Below, piece after piece: positions 1-8,563 of a stretch of DNA of 64,000 nucleotides (positions within the stretch are counted from its first letter, which is position 1; each line of letters opens with the position of its first letter). The DNA lies in assembly GCF_034522235.1 (NCBI RefSeq), contig NZ_JAXHLN010000003.1:434001-498000 (forward strand). Direction: 5' to 3'. This DNA comes from Thiohalophilus sp. Its GTDB lineage: Bacteria > Pseudomonadota > Gammaproteobacteria > UBA6429 > Thiohalophilaceae. Made by a program: the position numbers and the translations under genes. The notes beneath the pieces are model-generated. The model had not been told where the DNA came from, did not search any database, and saw only the letters and a program-made list of their open reading frames with translations.

Positions 1-20
1 TAGGAGCGGCTACGCCGCGA
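1..20. repeat. REP-like fragment at the left edge
   Basis: The first 20 bases read taggagcggctacgccgcga. This looks like one side of the REP-type hairpins (gtaggagcggct...agccgc) common between genes in Pseudomonas-like gammaproteobacteria. It is cut by the window edge, so the partner arm cannot be seen. Confidence 0.35.
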
Positions 21-26
21 GGGTGT

Positions 27-117
27 TCAATCAGGCGCAGGTCACGCTGGCAGGTAGCCTGCGTGACATCTACCCGATAGAGAGAATGTCAGGTAGCGTT
101 TCACGTAACCTGATTGA
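27..117. repeat. Imperfect 91-bp palindrome downstream of rdgB
   Basis: TCAATCAGG (27-35) is the exact reverse complement of CCTGATTGA (109-117). Inside lie a second perfect pair, GTCACGC (41-47) with GCGTGAC (61-67), and a direct repeat caggtagc at 51-58 and 90-97. It sits between the rdgB stop and the edge and has no reading frame better than chance. Probably a non-coding repeat element. Confidence 0.4.
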
Positions 118-142
118 GGCACCAGTCACCAGCCGCCAGAAA

Positions 143-745
143 CTAGCCCCTGTTGCCGCGCGAGAGCGCGGTAACGAGTTTGCGCAGGGCCTGGCCGCGG
201 TGGCTGAGCTGGTTCTTGGTTTCGGCGGGCAGCTGGGCCGAGGTGCAGTGGTGGTCCGGGACATAAAACACCGGGTCGTAACCGAAGCCGTTGTCGCCCT
301 GCGGTTCACGGGTGATGACGCCTTCCCAGGAGCCCTGACAGATCAGGGGCGTGGGATCGTTGGCGTGGCGCATGTAGACCAGCAGGCACTGAAAACGGGC
401 GCTGCGGTCGGCGTCGGGGACATCGGCTAAATCCGTCAGCAGTTTTTGCAGGTTCTGCGCGTCACTGGCGCCGGGACCGGCATAGCGGGCGGAATAGATA
501 CCGGGTGCGCCGTTAAGGGCGTCCACCTCCAGGCCCGAGTCGTCGGCGATGGCCGGCAGCCCTGAGTGGTGCGCGGCGTTGCGGGCCTTGAGGATCGCAT
601 TTTCGACAAAGGTCAGACCGGTCTCGTCCACATCGCCGGCGTTGAACTCGGACTGGGGCAGCACCTGCATGTCGACCCCGGCCAGCATCTGGTCGATCTC
701 GCGCACCTTGCCGGGATTGTTACTGGCCAGCACGAGGCGCTGCAT
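143..745 (-). CDS. rdgB: XTP/dITP pyrophosphatase (RdgB/HAM1 family)
   Basis: Hydrolyses the non-canonical nucleotides XTP, dITP and ITP to monophosphates in the cytoplasm, keeping them out of DNA and RNA. The 200-residue length matches the family (E. coli about 197). The substrate motif SNNPGK is at residues 8-13, the [10 protein letters not shown] block with the catalytic Asp near 69, and a NGFGYDPVF block near 150. It starts 2 bases after the rph stop on the same strand, so the two are almost certainly co-transcribed; rph-rdgB is a conserved gammaproteobacterial pair. The next gene in this order is usually hemW, which would lie beyond the left edge. Confidence 0.96.
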   Translation of the reverse strand: MQRLVLASNNPGKVREIDQMLAGVDMQVLPQSEFNAGDVDETGLTFVENAILKARNAAHHSGLPAIADDSGLEVDALNGAPGIYSARYAGPGASDAQNLQKLLTDLADVPDADRSARFQCLLVYMRHANDPTPLICQGSWEGVITREPQGDNGFGYDPVFYVPDHHCTSAQLPAETKNQLSHRGQALRKLVTALSRGNRG

Positions 746-747
746 AC

Positions 748-1464
748 TCAGGCACCCAGTGCTTCGCGCTGTTTGTCGATCAGCTGATCGATGGCCTGTT
801 TGCCGAGATCCAGCATGGCCTGCAACTCCTGCGGCGAGAAAGGCACGCCTTCGGCGGTGCCCTGGATCTCGATGAACTTGCCTTCGTCGGTCATCACCAG
901 GTTCATGTCGGTTTCACAATTGGAGTCCTCGGGGTAATCGAGATCCATGACCGGCGTGCCCTGGTAGACGCCAACAGAAATGGAGGCGACATGATTGATT
1001 AACGGATCTTTTTGGATCCGTTTGGTGTCCAGCATATGGTTGATCGCATCGGCCAGGGCCACGTAGCCGCCGGTGATCGAGGCGGTCCGGGTGCCGCCGT
1101 CGGCCTGGATCACGTCGCAATCGACGGTGATGGAAAATTCGCCCAGCGCCTTGAGATCCACGGCGGCGCGCAGCGAGCGGCCGATCAGCCGTTGAATTTC
1201 CACCGTGCGCCCGCCCTGCTTGCCGCGCGCCGCTTCGCGGCCCATGCGGCTGCCGGTGGAACGGGGCAGCATGCCGTATTCGGCGGTAATCCAGCCCTGG
1301 CCCTGGCCGCGCAAAAAGCCCGGCACCCGATCCTCGACACTGGCGGTACAGATCACCTTGGTGTCACCAAACTCGATCAGCACCGAGCCCTCGGCATGTT
1401 TGGTGTAATGACGGGTAATCTTGATATCGCGTAACTGATCGGGAGCTCGGCCGCTGGGTCGCAT
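748..1464 (-). CDS. rph: Ribonuclease PH
   Basis: Phosphorolytic 3'-to-5' exoribonuclease that trims tRNA 3' ends, using phosphate and releasing nucleoside diphosphates. The 238 residues are collinear with E. coli Rph over their whole length: N-terminal MRPSGR, then [33 protein letters not shown] (phosphate-binding Arg) and [16 protein letters not shown]. Length is normal and no key block is missing. It is followed at once by rdgB. Its start lies 155 bases from the stop of the upstream phosphatase gene, a gap containing an inverted-pair repeat, so it may have its own promoter there. None was convincingly seen. Confidence 0.97.
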   Translation of the reverse strand: MRPSGRAPDQLRDIKITRHYTKHAEGSVLIEFGDTKVICTASVEDRVPGFLRGQGQGWITAEYGMLPRSTGSRMGREAARGKQGGRTVEIQRLIGRSLRAAVDLKALGEFSITVDCDVIQADGGTRTASITGGYVALADAINHMLDTKRIQKDPLINHVASISVGVYQGTPVMDLDYPEDSNCETDMNLVMTDEGKFIEIQGTAEGVPFSPQELQAMLDLGKQAIDQLIDKQREALGA

Positions 1465-1540
1465 AATCTGGAATCTCTTTGCTTGAATGAGGCGGCAGTA
1501 TAGCGCGTCTGGCTCTGGCCGTTAACGCCTAAAAATATTA

Positions 1541-1612
1541 ACCACCAAGACACAAAGACACCAAGTTTTACAAAATAAATATCTTTTCTTCGTGCCTTGG
1601 TGTCTTGGTGGT
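1541..1612. repeat. Inverted-pair repeat, family 1 (CCACCAAGACAC type)
   Basis: Left arm 1541-1565 (accaccaagacacaaagaca plus ccaag) and right arm 1591-1612 are imperfect reverse complements separated by about 25 A/T-rich bases. The right arm begins 7 bases past the stop of the PP2C gene as read on the minus strand. The arms are built from near-repeats of about 9 bases (gacacaaag / gacaccaag). The same design recurs at 59007-59190 and, in a G-rich variant, at 21930-22224 and 43870-44131. Confidence 0.75.
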
Positions 1613-1619
1613 GAGCTGT

Positions 1620-2477
1620 TTATTTCATTTCGTCTTCGTAGGCCTTGATGGCGCGTTCGATCTCCTCGATGGCGCCGTCGAGGGTGTTCACGTCACTTCG
1701 GCGCTGGCTGGTCTGTCGGGGGTTTGGCTGCGGTTGTTGCAGCGAGATGATGCGGGCGGCCACCGCACTGGTGTTATCGCTTTGGGGGTAACTGGCCTGT
1801 TCGGCGCGCTCGGCCAGTTTGTCGATGTTGTCGCGCAGGCTGCCCGACGCCAGGCTGGAGCCGATCAGGGCGTCATCCAGCGGCTCCCAGAATCCGTCGG
1901 AGCACAACAGCAATACATCGCCTTCCTGCAGGGCGATGCTGTTGCTGATGGTGACCTGGGGCTCACCGGGGTTGAGGCCGATGCACTGGGTGACGAAGTT
2001 GCGCATGGGATGGCCCTGACGCTTGGACAGGGAGATGCGACCGGCCTGGTAGAGCTGTTCCACGTAGGAGTGGTCCTGGGTGCGGTAGATCGGCAGACCG
2101 TCGCGGAACAGGTAGACGCGGCTGTCGCCGACATGGGCCCACCAGGCCTGGCCGTTTTGCACCAGACCGAGCACGGCGGTGGTGCCGGGGGCCAGGGGCG
2201 GCTCCTGTTCCTGGCCGCTGAGCAGCACTGCGCGGTGGGCGCGGCGCAGCAGCTCGCGTAAAAAGCGGGGCGGATCTTCGGCCGGTAACGGATGCAGCCC
2301 CAGCTCGGTCTCGATGGTGTCGATTAAAGCCTGGGCGGCGACGTCTCCGCCGGGGCGGCCGCCCAGACCGTCGCCCAGAACCAGCAGCGCCCCCTGCTCA
2401 CTGACGAACGCGCCGAGGCGATCCTGGTTCACTTCGCGGTTGCCCAGGCGGCTGGTCCGTCCGATCTCCATCTGCAT
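1620..2477 (-). CDS. PP2C-family serine/threonine protein phosphatase
   Basis: Metal-dependent (Mg/Mn) protein phosphatase of the PPM/PP2C class, 285 residues, cytoplasmic. Visible motifs are NQDR (17-20), LGDGLGG (35-40), a VGDSRVYLFRDG block near 117-128, LLLCSDGFW near 190, and the late metal-binding DNTSA. These supply the acidic residues of the two-metal centre. After the catalytic domain a short tail of about 40 residues is rich in Gln, Arg and Glu. The gene starts 3 bases after the stop of a Ser/Thr kinase gene, so it almost certainly reverses that kinase's phosphorylations. Substrates cannot be told from sequence. Confidence 0.93.
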   Translation of the reverse strand: MQMEIGRTSRLGNREVNQDRLGAFVSEQGALLVLGDGLGGRPGGDVAAQALIDTIETELGLHPLPAEDPPRFLRELLRRAHRAVLLSGQEQEPPLAPGTTAVLGLVQNGQAWWAHVGDSRVYLFRDGLPIYRTQDHSYVEQLYQAGRISLSKRQGHPMRNFVTQCIGLNPGEPQVTISNSIALQEGDVLLLCSDGFWEPLDDALIGSSLASGSLRDNIDKLAERAEQASYPQSDNTSAVAARIISLQQPQPNPRQTSQRRSDVNTLDGAIEEIERAIKAYEDEMK

Positions 2478-2480
2478 GGT

Positions 2481-3380
2481 TCAGCCCTCTTCCAGCGTCA
2501 CGTCGGACGCCTCGCCCTTGTCCAGCAGTGTCTGCAGTTCATCCACCGACTGGGGACGCAGCATCGGATCCACTTCCATGGCCCGGTCCACGGCGCTCAA
2601 CAGTCGCGGCGAGTAACTCTTTTTAAAAGCGTATACCGCCGGTCGCAGGGTATCCCGCTCGCGACGCTTGGTGGAGGAGATGGGCGGCTGGCCGCTCATG
2701 CAGGTGCGCAGGGTGGCGCCGATGGCGTAAATGTCGGTCCAGGGACCCACATAGCCGCCGGGATCCAGCTGTTCGATGGGTGAATAGCCGGGAGTGACCA
2801 CCTGGTTGGGCTGAAACTGGCGGGAGTGCATCATCTCGTGCACCGCGCCGAAATCGAGCAGCAGGGGCCGGCCGCCGGGACGCAGGTGAATATTGCCCGG
2901 CTTGATGTCCAGGTGCAGCAGCCCCCGGCTGTGAATGTGTCGCAGGCCGTCCAGCAGGCCGTGAAACACGGTCAGAATAAAGGCCTCGCTCATCTTGCCC
3001 TTGTGTTTGAGGATATAGCCCTGCAGGTTGGCGCCGTCCTCGAACTCCATCACCATGTAGACCGTGCCGTGCTGACGGAAGAAGTTGATTACGTTGACGA
3101 TATTGGGGTGCTTGATCGATGAGAGGGTGCCGGCCTCCTGAAAGAACAGCCGTCGGCCGTGGGCGAAGCGTTCGACGAAGTGGTCCTGCGAGGCGACCAC
3201 GTCCAGCTCCTCGTTGCGTACCGCCAGCTTGCTGGGCATGTACTCCTTGATCACCACTTTCTGCCCGGTGCCGTCGGTGGCCAGGTAGACGATACTGAAG
3301 CCGCCACCGCCGATGACGCGCTGGATGGTATAGCCGTCCAGGCGGGTGCCCCCGGGTAGTTCGTGAGTGATTCTGGCCAT
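2481..3380 (-). CDS. Serine/threonine protein kinase (Hanks type)
   Basis: Cytoplasmic eukaryotic-like protein kinase of 299 residues comprising little more than the kinase fold. Visible are the glycine loop GGGGFSIVYLA (24-34), the ATP-binding Lys in VVIKEYMP (Lys45), the catalytic loop HLDIKPGN (156-163, Asp158 and Asn163), DFG (176-178) and GYSPIEQ in the activation segment. The usual HRD Arg is Leu (HLD), making this a non-RD kinase that may not need activation-loop phosphorylation. No transmembrane or PASTA segment is present. It is the first gene of a two-gene unit with the PP2C phosphatase and is divergent from yicC, with about 130 bases between. Confidence 0.94.
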   Translation of the reverse strand: MARITHELPGGTRLDGYTIQRVIGGGGFSIVYLATDGTGQKVVIKEYMPSKLAVRNEELDVVASQDHFVERFAHGRRLFFQEAGTLSSIKHPNIVNVINFFRQHGTVYMVMEFEDGANLQGYILKHKGKMSEAFILTVFHGLLDGLRHIHSRGLLHLDIKPGNIHLRPGGRPLLLDFGAVHEMMHSRQFQPNQVVTPGYSPIEQLDPGGYVGPWTDIYAIGATLRTCMSGQPPISSTKRRERDTLRPAVYAFKKSYSPRLLSAVDRAMEVDPMLRPQSVDELQTLLDKGEASDVTLEEG

Positions 3381-3512
3381 GTTGAATATCTGCCCCTGTC
3401 AGCTGCCAAGATTACCACACTCGCCGGCGGGATGGATGGTCAACCCCCGTCGCTTGCTGTACGCTATCCTTATCGGCATCGACATCCAAATATATAAGTA
3501 AAGACATCACTC

Positions 3513-4376
3513 ATGGTCTACAGTATGACCGCCTTCACCCGCCAGCAGCAGACGGGTGAGTCCGGCGAATTCAGTCTCGAAATTCGTTCCGTCAATCATC
3601 GCTATCTCGATCTGAATCTGCGCCTGCCCGACGAATTGCGCGGCTTCGAACCGTTGATCCGCGAGCAGGTGGCGCAGCGGGTGGCGCGGGGCAAGCTGGA
3701 TATCACTCTGCGCTTTCAGCCGCCGGTCTGCGGCGAGACACTGGATGTGGATTATGCGCTGGTGGAGAAGCTGGCCAGGACCAGCCATGCCATCGACAAA
3801 TACATCTATAATCCGGCCCCGGTCAATGCGCTGGAACTCATGCACTGGCCCGGGGTGATTCGGGCTCAGACGGTGGACAGTGAGCAGTTGCAACAGCGCC
3901 TGGGCGAGCTGCTCGACGCGGCGCTGAATGATCTGCAGGCCATGCGCGGGCGCGAGGGCGCCAAGCTGCGCAAGGCGCTGCTGCAACGTTGTGATGCTAT
4001 CGAGGCGATCCTGGCCCCGCTGGAACAGGCGCTGCCGGCGATCCGCCAGGCCATGCGCGACAAGCTGCAGGCGCGCCTGGCAGCACTGTCGCAGGAGCTG
4101 GATGAGGACCGGCTGGAGCAGGAACTGGTGCTGCTGGCGCAAAAGGCCGATGTGGACGAAGAGCTGGATCGTCTGCGCATGCACCTGGGGGAGATCCGCG
4201 AGGTGCTGGATGCAGCGCAACCCGTCGGCCGGCGGCTCGACTTTCTGATGCAGGAGCTGCACCGCGAGGCCAACACCCTGGGATCCAAGTCGGTGGACAG
4301 GCGCATGACCCGCGCCTCGGTGGATCTCAAGGTGCTGATCGAGCAGATGCGCGAGCAGGTGCAAAATATTGAATAA
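3513..4376 (+). CDS. yicC: YicC family endoribonuclease
   Basis: Member of the YicC/YloC family, 287 residues, the same length as E. coli YicC. That protein is an endoribonuclease that cleaves RNA including the small RNA RyhB. The N-terminal block MVYSMTAFTR...EIRSVNHRYLD...RLPDELRGFEP is the family signature. The C-terminal DUF1732 half carries EELDRLRMHLGEI and GRRLDFLMQELHREANTLGSK. It opens the yicC-gmk-rpoZ-spoT block; gmk starts 18 bases after its stop. The ribosome-binding sequence before the ATG is weak. Assignment to the family is secure; the biological RNA target is not known from sequence. Confidence 0.95.
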   Translation: MVYSMTAFTRQQQTGESGEFSLEIRSVNHRYLDLNLRLPDELRGFEPLIREQVAQRVARGKLDITLRFQPPVCGETLDVDYALVEKLARTSHAIDKYIYNPAPVNALELMHWPGVIRAQTVDSEQLQQRLGELLDAALNDLQAMRGREGAKLRKALLQRCDAIEAILAPLEQALPAIRQAMRDKLQARLAALSQELDEDRLEQELVLLAQKADVDEELDRLRMHLGEIREVLDAAQPVGRRLDFLMQELHREANTLGSKSVDRRMTRASVDLKVLIEQMREQVQNIE

Positions 4377-5034
<658 letters not shown>

Positions 5035-5036
<2 letters not shown>

Positions 5037-5184
5037 CGAGGGCCGAGGAACGAGGAGAAAAACCCCTTTCTCTCTCAGTGCGTAGGCCGGACATAGCGAA
5101 CGCGGTGTCCGGCAACCCGGTGGGGGGAAGGGGGGGGGTAGAAAACAGCCCCACAAACCCCTCGGCCCTCGTACCTCGGCCCTG
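5035..5184. repeat. Inverted-pair repeat, family 2 (CGAGGGCCGAGG), with nested hairpin
   Basis: The left arm at about 5035-5058 (cgagggccgaggaacgagg) starts inside the gmk stop codon. It is mirrored by a right arm at 5158-5184 (cctcggccctcgtacctcgg). Between them GCCGGACA (5086-5093) and TGTCCGGC (5106-5113) form a perfect 8-bp hairpin of the widespread gtaggccggac...gtccggc type. The arms consist of approximate 7-base repeats of cgaggga/cgaggaa. A related single arm lies at 48304-48334. Confidence 0.65.
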
Positions 5185-5193
5185 TTTTTATCT

Positions 5194-5223
5194 CTGGCAC
5201 CACCGTGCCCGGATGACTATAAT
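5194..5223 (+). promoter_or_regulatory. Probable sigma-70 promoter for rpoZ
   Basis: A perfect -10 hexamer TATAAT (5218-5223) lies 18 bases after CTGGCA (5194-5199, 4 of 6 matches to TTGACA). Transcription would start near 5230, giving a leader of about 60 bases before rpoZ. The omega subunit gene and spoT could therefore be transcribed independently of yicC-gmk. Confidence 0.55.
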
Positions 5224-5288
5224 GGTCGGTCCCTGAACCAATTCCCGGCCAGGTCGACTGACGTGGCCCGAATCCCCGGAGTGAAATA

Positions 5289-5756
5289 ATGGCACGTGTT
5301 ACTGTAGAAGATTGTCTGGACAACCTGGAAAACCGTTTCGAGCTGGTACTGGTTTCCGCGCGTCGCGCGCGTCAGATCGCCAATGGGCGGGATCCCATGG
5401 TCGACCCGGAAAACGATAAGCCCACCGTCATCGCCCTGCGCGAGATCTCCGAAGGACTGGTCGATAGCTCGATCCTGGATACGCCGGAGGTGATTGAGGA
5501 CAGTTTCGCCCCGCTGACCGACGAACAGGCGGCCGCCGAGCTGGAAATGGCGGCTGAACTGGAAGCCGGCAGCAGCGGGATCGAAACCGACGCCACCGAA
5601 ACCGGTGAAGCCGACAGCGACGAGGATATCGATGTCGCCGCCGCGATCAAGGCCGCGCTGGGTGCCGAGCTGGGTAGCGACAGTGGCGAGGAAGAGGCCG
5701 ACAAGCCGGCGTCCGGTGAAGCGACCTCAGAATCAGAAGAAGAGGATCGCGAGTAA
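5289..5756 (+). CDS. rpoZ: RNA polymerase omega subunit with long acidic C-terminal extension
   Basis: The omega subunit helps fold and hold beta-prime in RNA polymerase and shapes the ppGpp response. Residues 1 to about 75 are canonical: [30 protein letters not shown], then [15 protein letters not shown]. The protein is 155 residues against about 70-90 usual (E. coli 91). The extra 65-75 residues are very rich in Glu, Asp, Ala and Ser, including a final SEEEDRE, and look disordered. A strong Shine-Dalgarno (ggagtg) sits 8 bases before ATG 5289, so this start is secure. spoT follows, matching the classic rpoZ-spoT pairing. The function of the tail is unknown. Confidence 0.95.
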   Translation: MARVTVEDCLDNLENRFELVLVSARRARQIANGRDPMVDPENDKPTVIALREISEGLVDSSILDTPEVIEDSFAPLTDEQAAAELEMAAELEAGSSGIETDATETGEADSDEDIDVAAAIKAALGAELGSDSGEEEADKPASGEATSESEEEDRE

Positions 5757-5824
5757 TCGCCCGCCCGCTTTCAGAGGTTACACCCCCGCCGAACGAGGCA
5801 TTTCGTATCAGGCATCTGTGCGAG

Positions 5825-7918
5825 ATGCTCGAAGAATACCTTGAGCCCGAACAGGTCGCCGAAGTCTACCAGGCCTACCTGTTCGGGGCCGAGGCCCACG
5901 ACGGCCAGCATCGTCTCAGTGGCGAACCCTATATCACCCACCCCATTGCCGTCGCCCGCATCCTGGCGGAGCTGCGGGTCGATCATCTCAGCATCATGGC
6001 GGCCATTCTGCATGATGTGATTGAGGACACCAAAGTCCCCAAGGAGATGGTGGAAAAACGTTTCGGCAAGCATATCGCCGAACTGGTCGACGGGGTCTCC
6101 AAGCTCACCCATATCCATTTTGAAAACAAGGCCGAGGCACAGGCGGAAAACTTCCGCAAGATGATGCTGGCCATGACCCGCGATATCCGGGTGATCCTGA
6201 TCAAGCTCGCCGATCGCCTGCACAACATGCGCACACTGGGCGTGATGCGTCCGGACAAGCGTCGGCGCATCGCCCGCGAAACACTCGACATTTACGCACC
6301 GATCGCCAACCGCCTGGGTATGAATAACGTGCGCCTGGAGCTCGAAGATCTTGGTTTCACTGCCATGTATCCCTGGCGCAGCAGGATCCTCGAAGAGGGG
6401 CTGAAAAAGGCGCGCGGCAATCGCAAGGAAATCGTGGGCAAGATGGAGGAGACCATCAAATCCCGCTTGCAGCAGGAAGGCTTGATCGGCCGGGTTATCG
6501 GTCGCGAGAAACATCTGTACAGTATTTACAAGAAAATGCGCGACAAGCATCTCTCCTTCAGTGAAGTGATGGATGTCTATGCGTTTCGGATCATCGTTGA
6601 CAATGTCGATGCCTGTTATCGGGTACTGGGGGCGATCCATAACCTGTATACGCCGGTGCCGGGCCGCTTCAAGGATTACATCGCCATTCCCAAGGCCAAC
6701 GGTTATCAGTCCCTGCATACCGTACTGATGAGTCCCTACGGCGTCGCCATCGAAGTGCAGATCCGTACCGAGGATATGCACAAGGTCTCGGAAGCCGGGA
6801 TTGCCGCGCACTGGATGTATAAAACCAACGAAGGTATTAGCAATAACGCCCAGATGCGCGCCCGGCAGTGGTTGCATGAATTGCTGGAGATGCAGCAGAA
6901 CGCCGGCAACTCCATCGAGTTTCTCGAACACGTCAAGATCGATCTGTTTCCCGATGAAGTTTATGTTCTCACCCCGCATGGCGAGATCAAGGTGCTGCCG
7001 CGCGGGGCCACCGCCGTCGACTTTGCCTATGCGGTGCACAGTGATGTGGGCAATCAATGCGTGGCGGCCAAGATCGATCGGCGTCTGATGCCGTTGCGCA
7101 CCGGCCTGCTCAACGGCCAGACCGTGGAAATTATCACTTCGAAGGGCGCGCAACCCAACCCGGCCTGGCTGGACTTTGTCACCACGGCCAAGGCCCGCTC
7201 CAACATCCGCGCCTTTTTGAAAAACCTGCACATGGAAGAGGCGGTTCTTCTGGGGATGCGCCTGTTGAACAAGAGTCTGGCGGCCCATGGCACCGCACTG
7301 GAGAATCTGGCCGATGAAGAGGTACAGCAGGTATTGGCTGAATTCGGTTTTGAAAGTATGGAGCAGATGTTCAGCGAGATCGGGTTCGGCAATCAGATGG
7401 CCATGGTGGTGGCGCGCGCGCTGCTGTCCTCCGAATACGAGGCGGTGCCCGGTGATAAAGAAAAAGCGCAGGGCACCCCTCTGGCCATCAAGGGGACCGA
7501 AGGTACGGTAGTGACCTACGCCAAATGTTGCCGGCCGATTCCCGGTGATCCGATTCTGGGTTTTGTTACCTCGGGACGCGGAATTGTGATCCACACCGAG
7601 GATTGCAAGAACGTGGCCGAATACCGCAATCGGCCGGAGAAATGGATCGATGTTAAATGGGAAAAGGAGATCGAAGGCGAGTTCCCCATCGATATTCGCA
7701 TGCTGGTACAAAACCGGCGTGGTGTGCTGGCCAAGGTCGCCGCGACCCTCTCCGAGATGGAAGCCAACATCGAAAACGTTACCATCGAGGAACGCGATGG
7801 CATGCACTCCACGCTGAGTTTCACTGTCTCGGTCAAAAACCGCCAGCATCTGGCGCGCATCATGCGCCATCTGCGTAAACTCGATATGGTTTCCCGTATT
7901 CATCGGTTGAAGCGATGA
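5825..7918 (+). CDS. spoT: Bifunctional (p)ppGpp synthetase/hydrolase
   Basis: Makes and degrades the stringent-response alarmone (p)ppGpp. Domains in order: HD hydrolase (THP at 38-40, LHDVIED 62-68) to about residue 200; synthetase around 225-345 (GREKHLYSIYKKM, RFKDYIAIPKANGYQSLHT, EVQIRTEDM); TGS near 380-440; a conserved CCRPIPGDPI block; C-terminal ACT from about 625. Both catalytic halves look intact, so the enzyme is probably bifunctional. The start is uncertain. The reading frame stays open upstream into rpoZ and encodes family-like residues (FRIRHLCE) just before ATG 5825, but no ATG, GTG or TTG is available there; CTG 5816 is possible. Only a weak ribosome-binding sequence precedes 5825. 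Confidence 0.95.
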   Translation: MLEEYLEPEQVAEVYQAYLFGAEAHDGQHRLSGEPYITHPIAVARILAELRVDHLSIMAAILHDVIEDTKVPKEMVEKRFGKHIAELVDGVSKLTHIHFENKAEAQAENFRKMMLAMTRDIRVILIKLADRLHNMRTLGVMRPDKRRRIARETLDIYAPIANRLGMNNVRLELEDLGFTAMYPWRSRILEEGLKKARGNRKEIVGKMEETIKSRLQQEGLIGRVIGREKHLYSIYKKMRDKHLSFSEVMDVYAFRIIVDNVDACYRVLGAIHNLYTPVPGRFKDYIAIPKANGYQSLHTVLMSPYGVAIEVQIRTEDMHKVSEAGIAAHWMYKTNEGISNNAQMRARQWLHELLEMQQNAGNSIEFLEHVKIDLFPDEVYVLTPHGEIKVLPRGATAVDFAYAVHSDVGNQCVAAKIDRRLMPLRTGLLNGQTVEIITSKGAQPNPAWLDFVTTAKARSNIRAFLKNLHMEEAVLLGMRLLNKSLAAHGTALENLADEEVQQVLAEFGFESMEQMFSEIGFGNQMAMVVARALLSSEYEAVPGDKEKAQGTPLAIKGTEGTVVTYAKCCRPIPGDPILGFVTSGRGIVIHTEDCKNVAEYRNRPEKWIDVKWEKEIEGEFPIDIRMLVQNRRGVLAKVAATLSEMEANIENVTIEERDGMHSTLSFTVSVKNRQHLARIMRHLRKLDMVSRIHRLKR

Positions 7919-7923
7919 ATGCG

Positions 7924-7996
7924 AAGTTGGCAGTTATCAGTATGCAGTTGGCAGCATTCAACTTACTGCCATCTGCCAGCTGACGACTGTCAACTT
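7924..7996. repeat. Inverted-pair repeat, family 3 (AGTTGGCAG)
   Basis: Left arm 7924-7954 and the reverse complement of right arm 7966-7996 match at 24 of 31 positions around an 11-base loop. The element begins 5 bases after the spoT stop. The arms contain repeated units of 7-8 bases (ttggcag, atgcag, ttggcag). No T-run follows, so it is not a typical intrinsic terminator. Confidence 0.7.
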
Positions 7997-8046
7997 TTCA
8001 AAGCCTTGCGGTGATCGAACAATAAACAATACTATTGGAGCTTGTT

Positions 8047-8433
8047 ATGTCTCGCGAAATAATCCAAACCGATCACGCCCCGCAGGCCATTGGCCCCTAT
8101 TCCCAGGCCGTGAAGGTTGATAACACCGTCTATCTCTCCGGCCAGATTCCGCTGATTCCCGAGAGCATGGAACTGGTCACTGGCGACATCAACGCCCAGA
8201 TCCGTCGGGTGTTCGATAACCTCGGTGCCGTGTGCCAGGCCGCCGGGGGCAGTCTTAATGACATCGCCAAGCTGAATATCTTTTTGACCGACTTGAGTCA
8301 CTTTCCGACGGTCAACGAGATCATGAGCGAGTACTTCAGTGAACCCTATCCCGCACGCGCCGCCATTGGTGTTGCGTCGCTGCCCAAAGGTGCGGAAGTG
8401 GAAATGGATGCCATTATGGTTCTGGCACAGTAA
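8047..8433 (+). CDS. ridA: Reactive intermediate deaminase (RidA/YjgF family)
   Basis: Trimeric cytoplasmic enzyme that hydrolyses reactive enamine/imine intermediates from PLP enzymes such as threonine dehydratase. From ATG 8047 it has 128 residues, the same as E. coli RidA; ggag at 8037-8040 sits at ideal distance, so the upstream in-frame codon at 8035 was rejected. Key blocks are AIGPYSQAV near the start, YLSGQIPL, the catalytic Arg in YPARAAIGV near 102-110, and the terminal VEMDAI glutamate. It lies between spoT and recG, a common gammaproteobacterial arrangement. Confidence 0.96.
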   Translation: MSREIIQTDHAPQAIGPYSQAVKVDNTVYLSGQIPLIPESMELVTGDINAQIRRVFDNLGAVCQAAGGSLNDIAKLNIFLTDLSHFPTVNEIMSEYFSEPYPARAAIGVASLPKGAEVEMDAIMVLAQ

Positions 8434-8563
8434 CCATTTTGTGGTCAACGATGTTTGACCGCCTTGCCGAAACAATAAAACAGGGACGTTTGTATTAACA
8501 CAATGCCTGATTCATGGATGAACCGTTCAGCGCGTGCCCAGGCCCATGGTATAGTTATTTTCC

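Noticed and set aside
5195-5209. Possible sigma-54 promoter (TGGCAC...TGC) before rpoZ
   Set aside because: The GG and GC elements are one base too close for sigma-54, and a perfect TATAAT follows, so sigma-70 fits better.
5771-7903. 710-residue open frame antisense to spoT
   Set aside because: The plus-strand gene has full HD, synthetase, TGS and ACT domains; the antisense frame has none.
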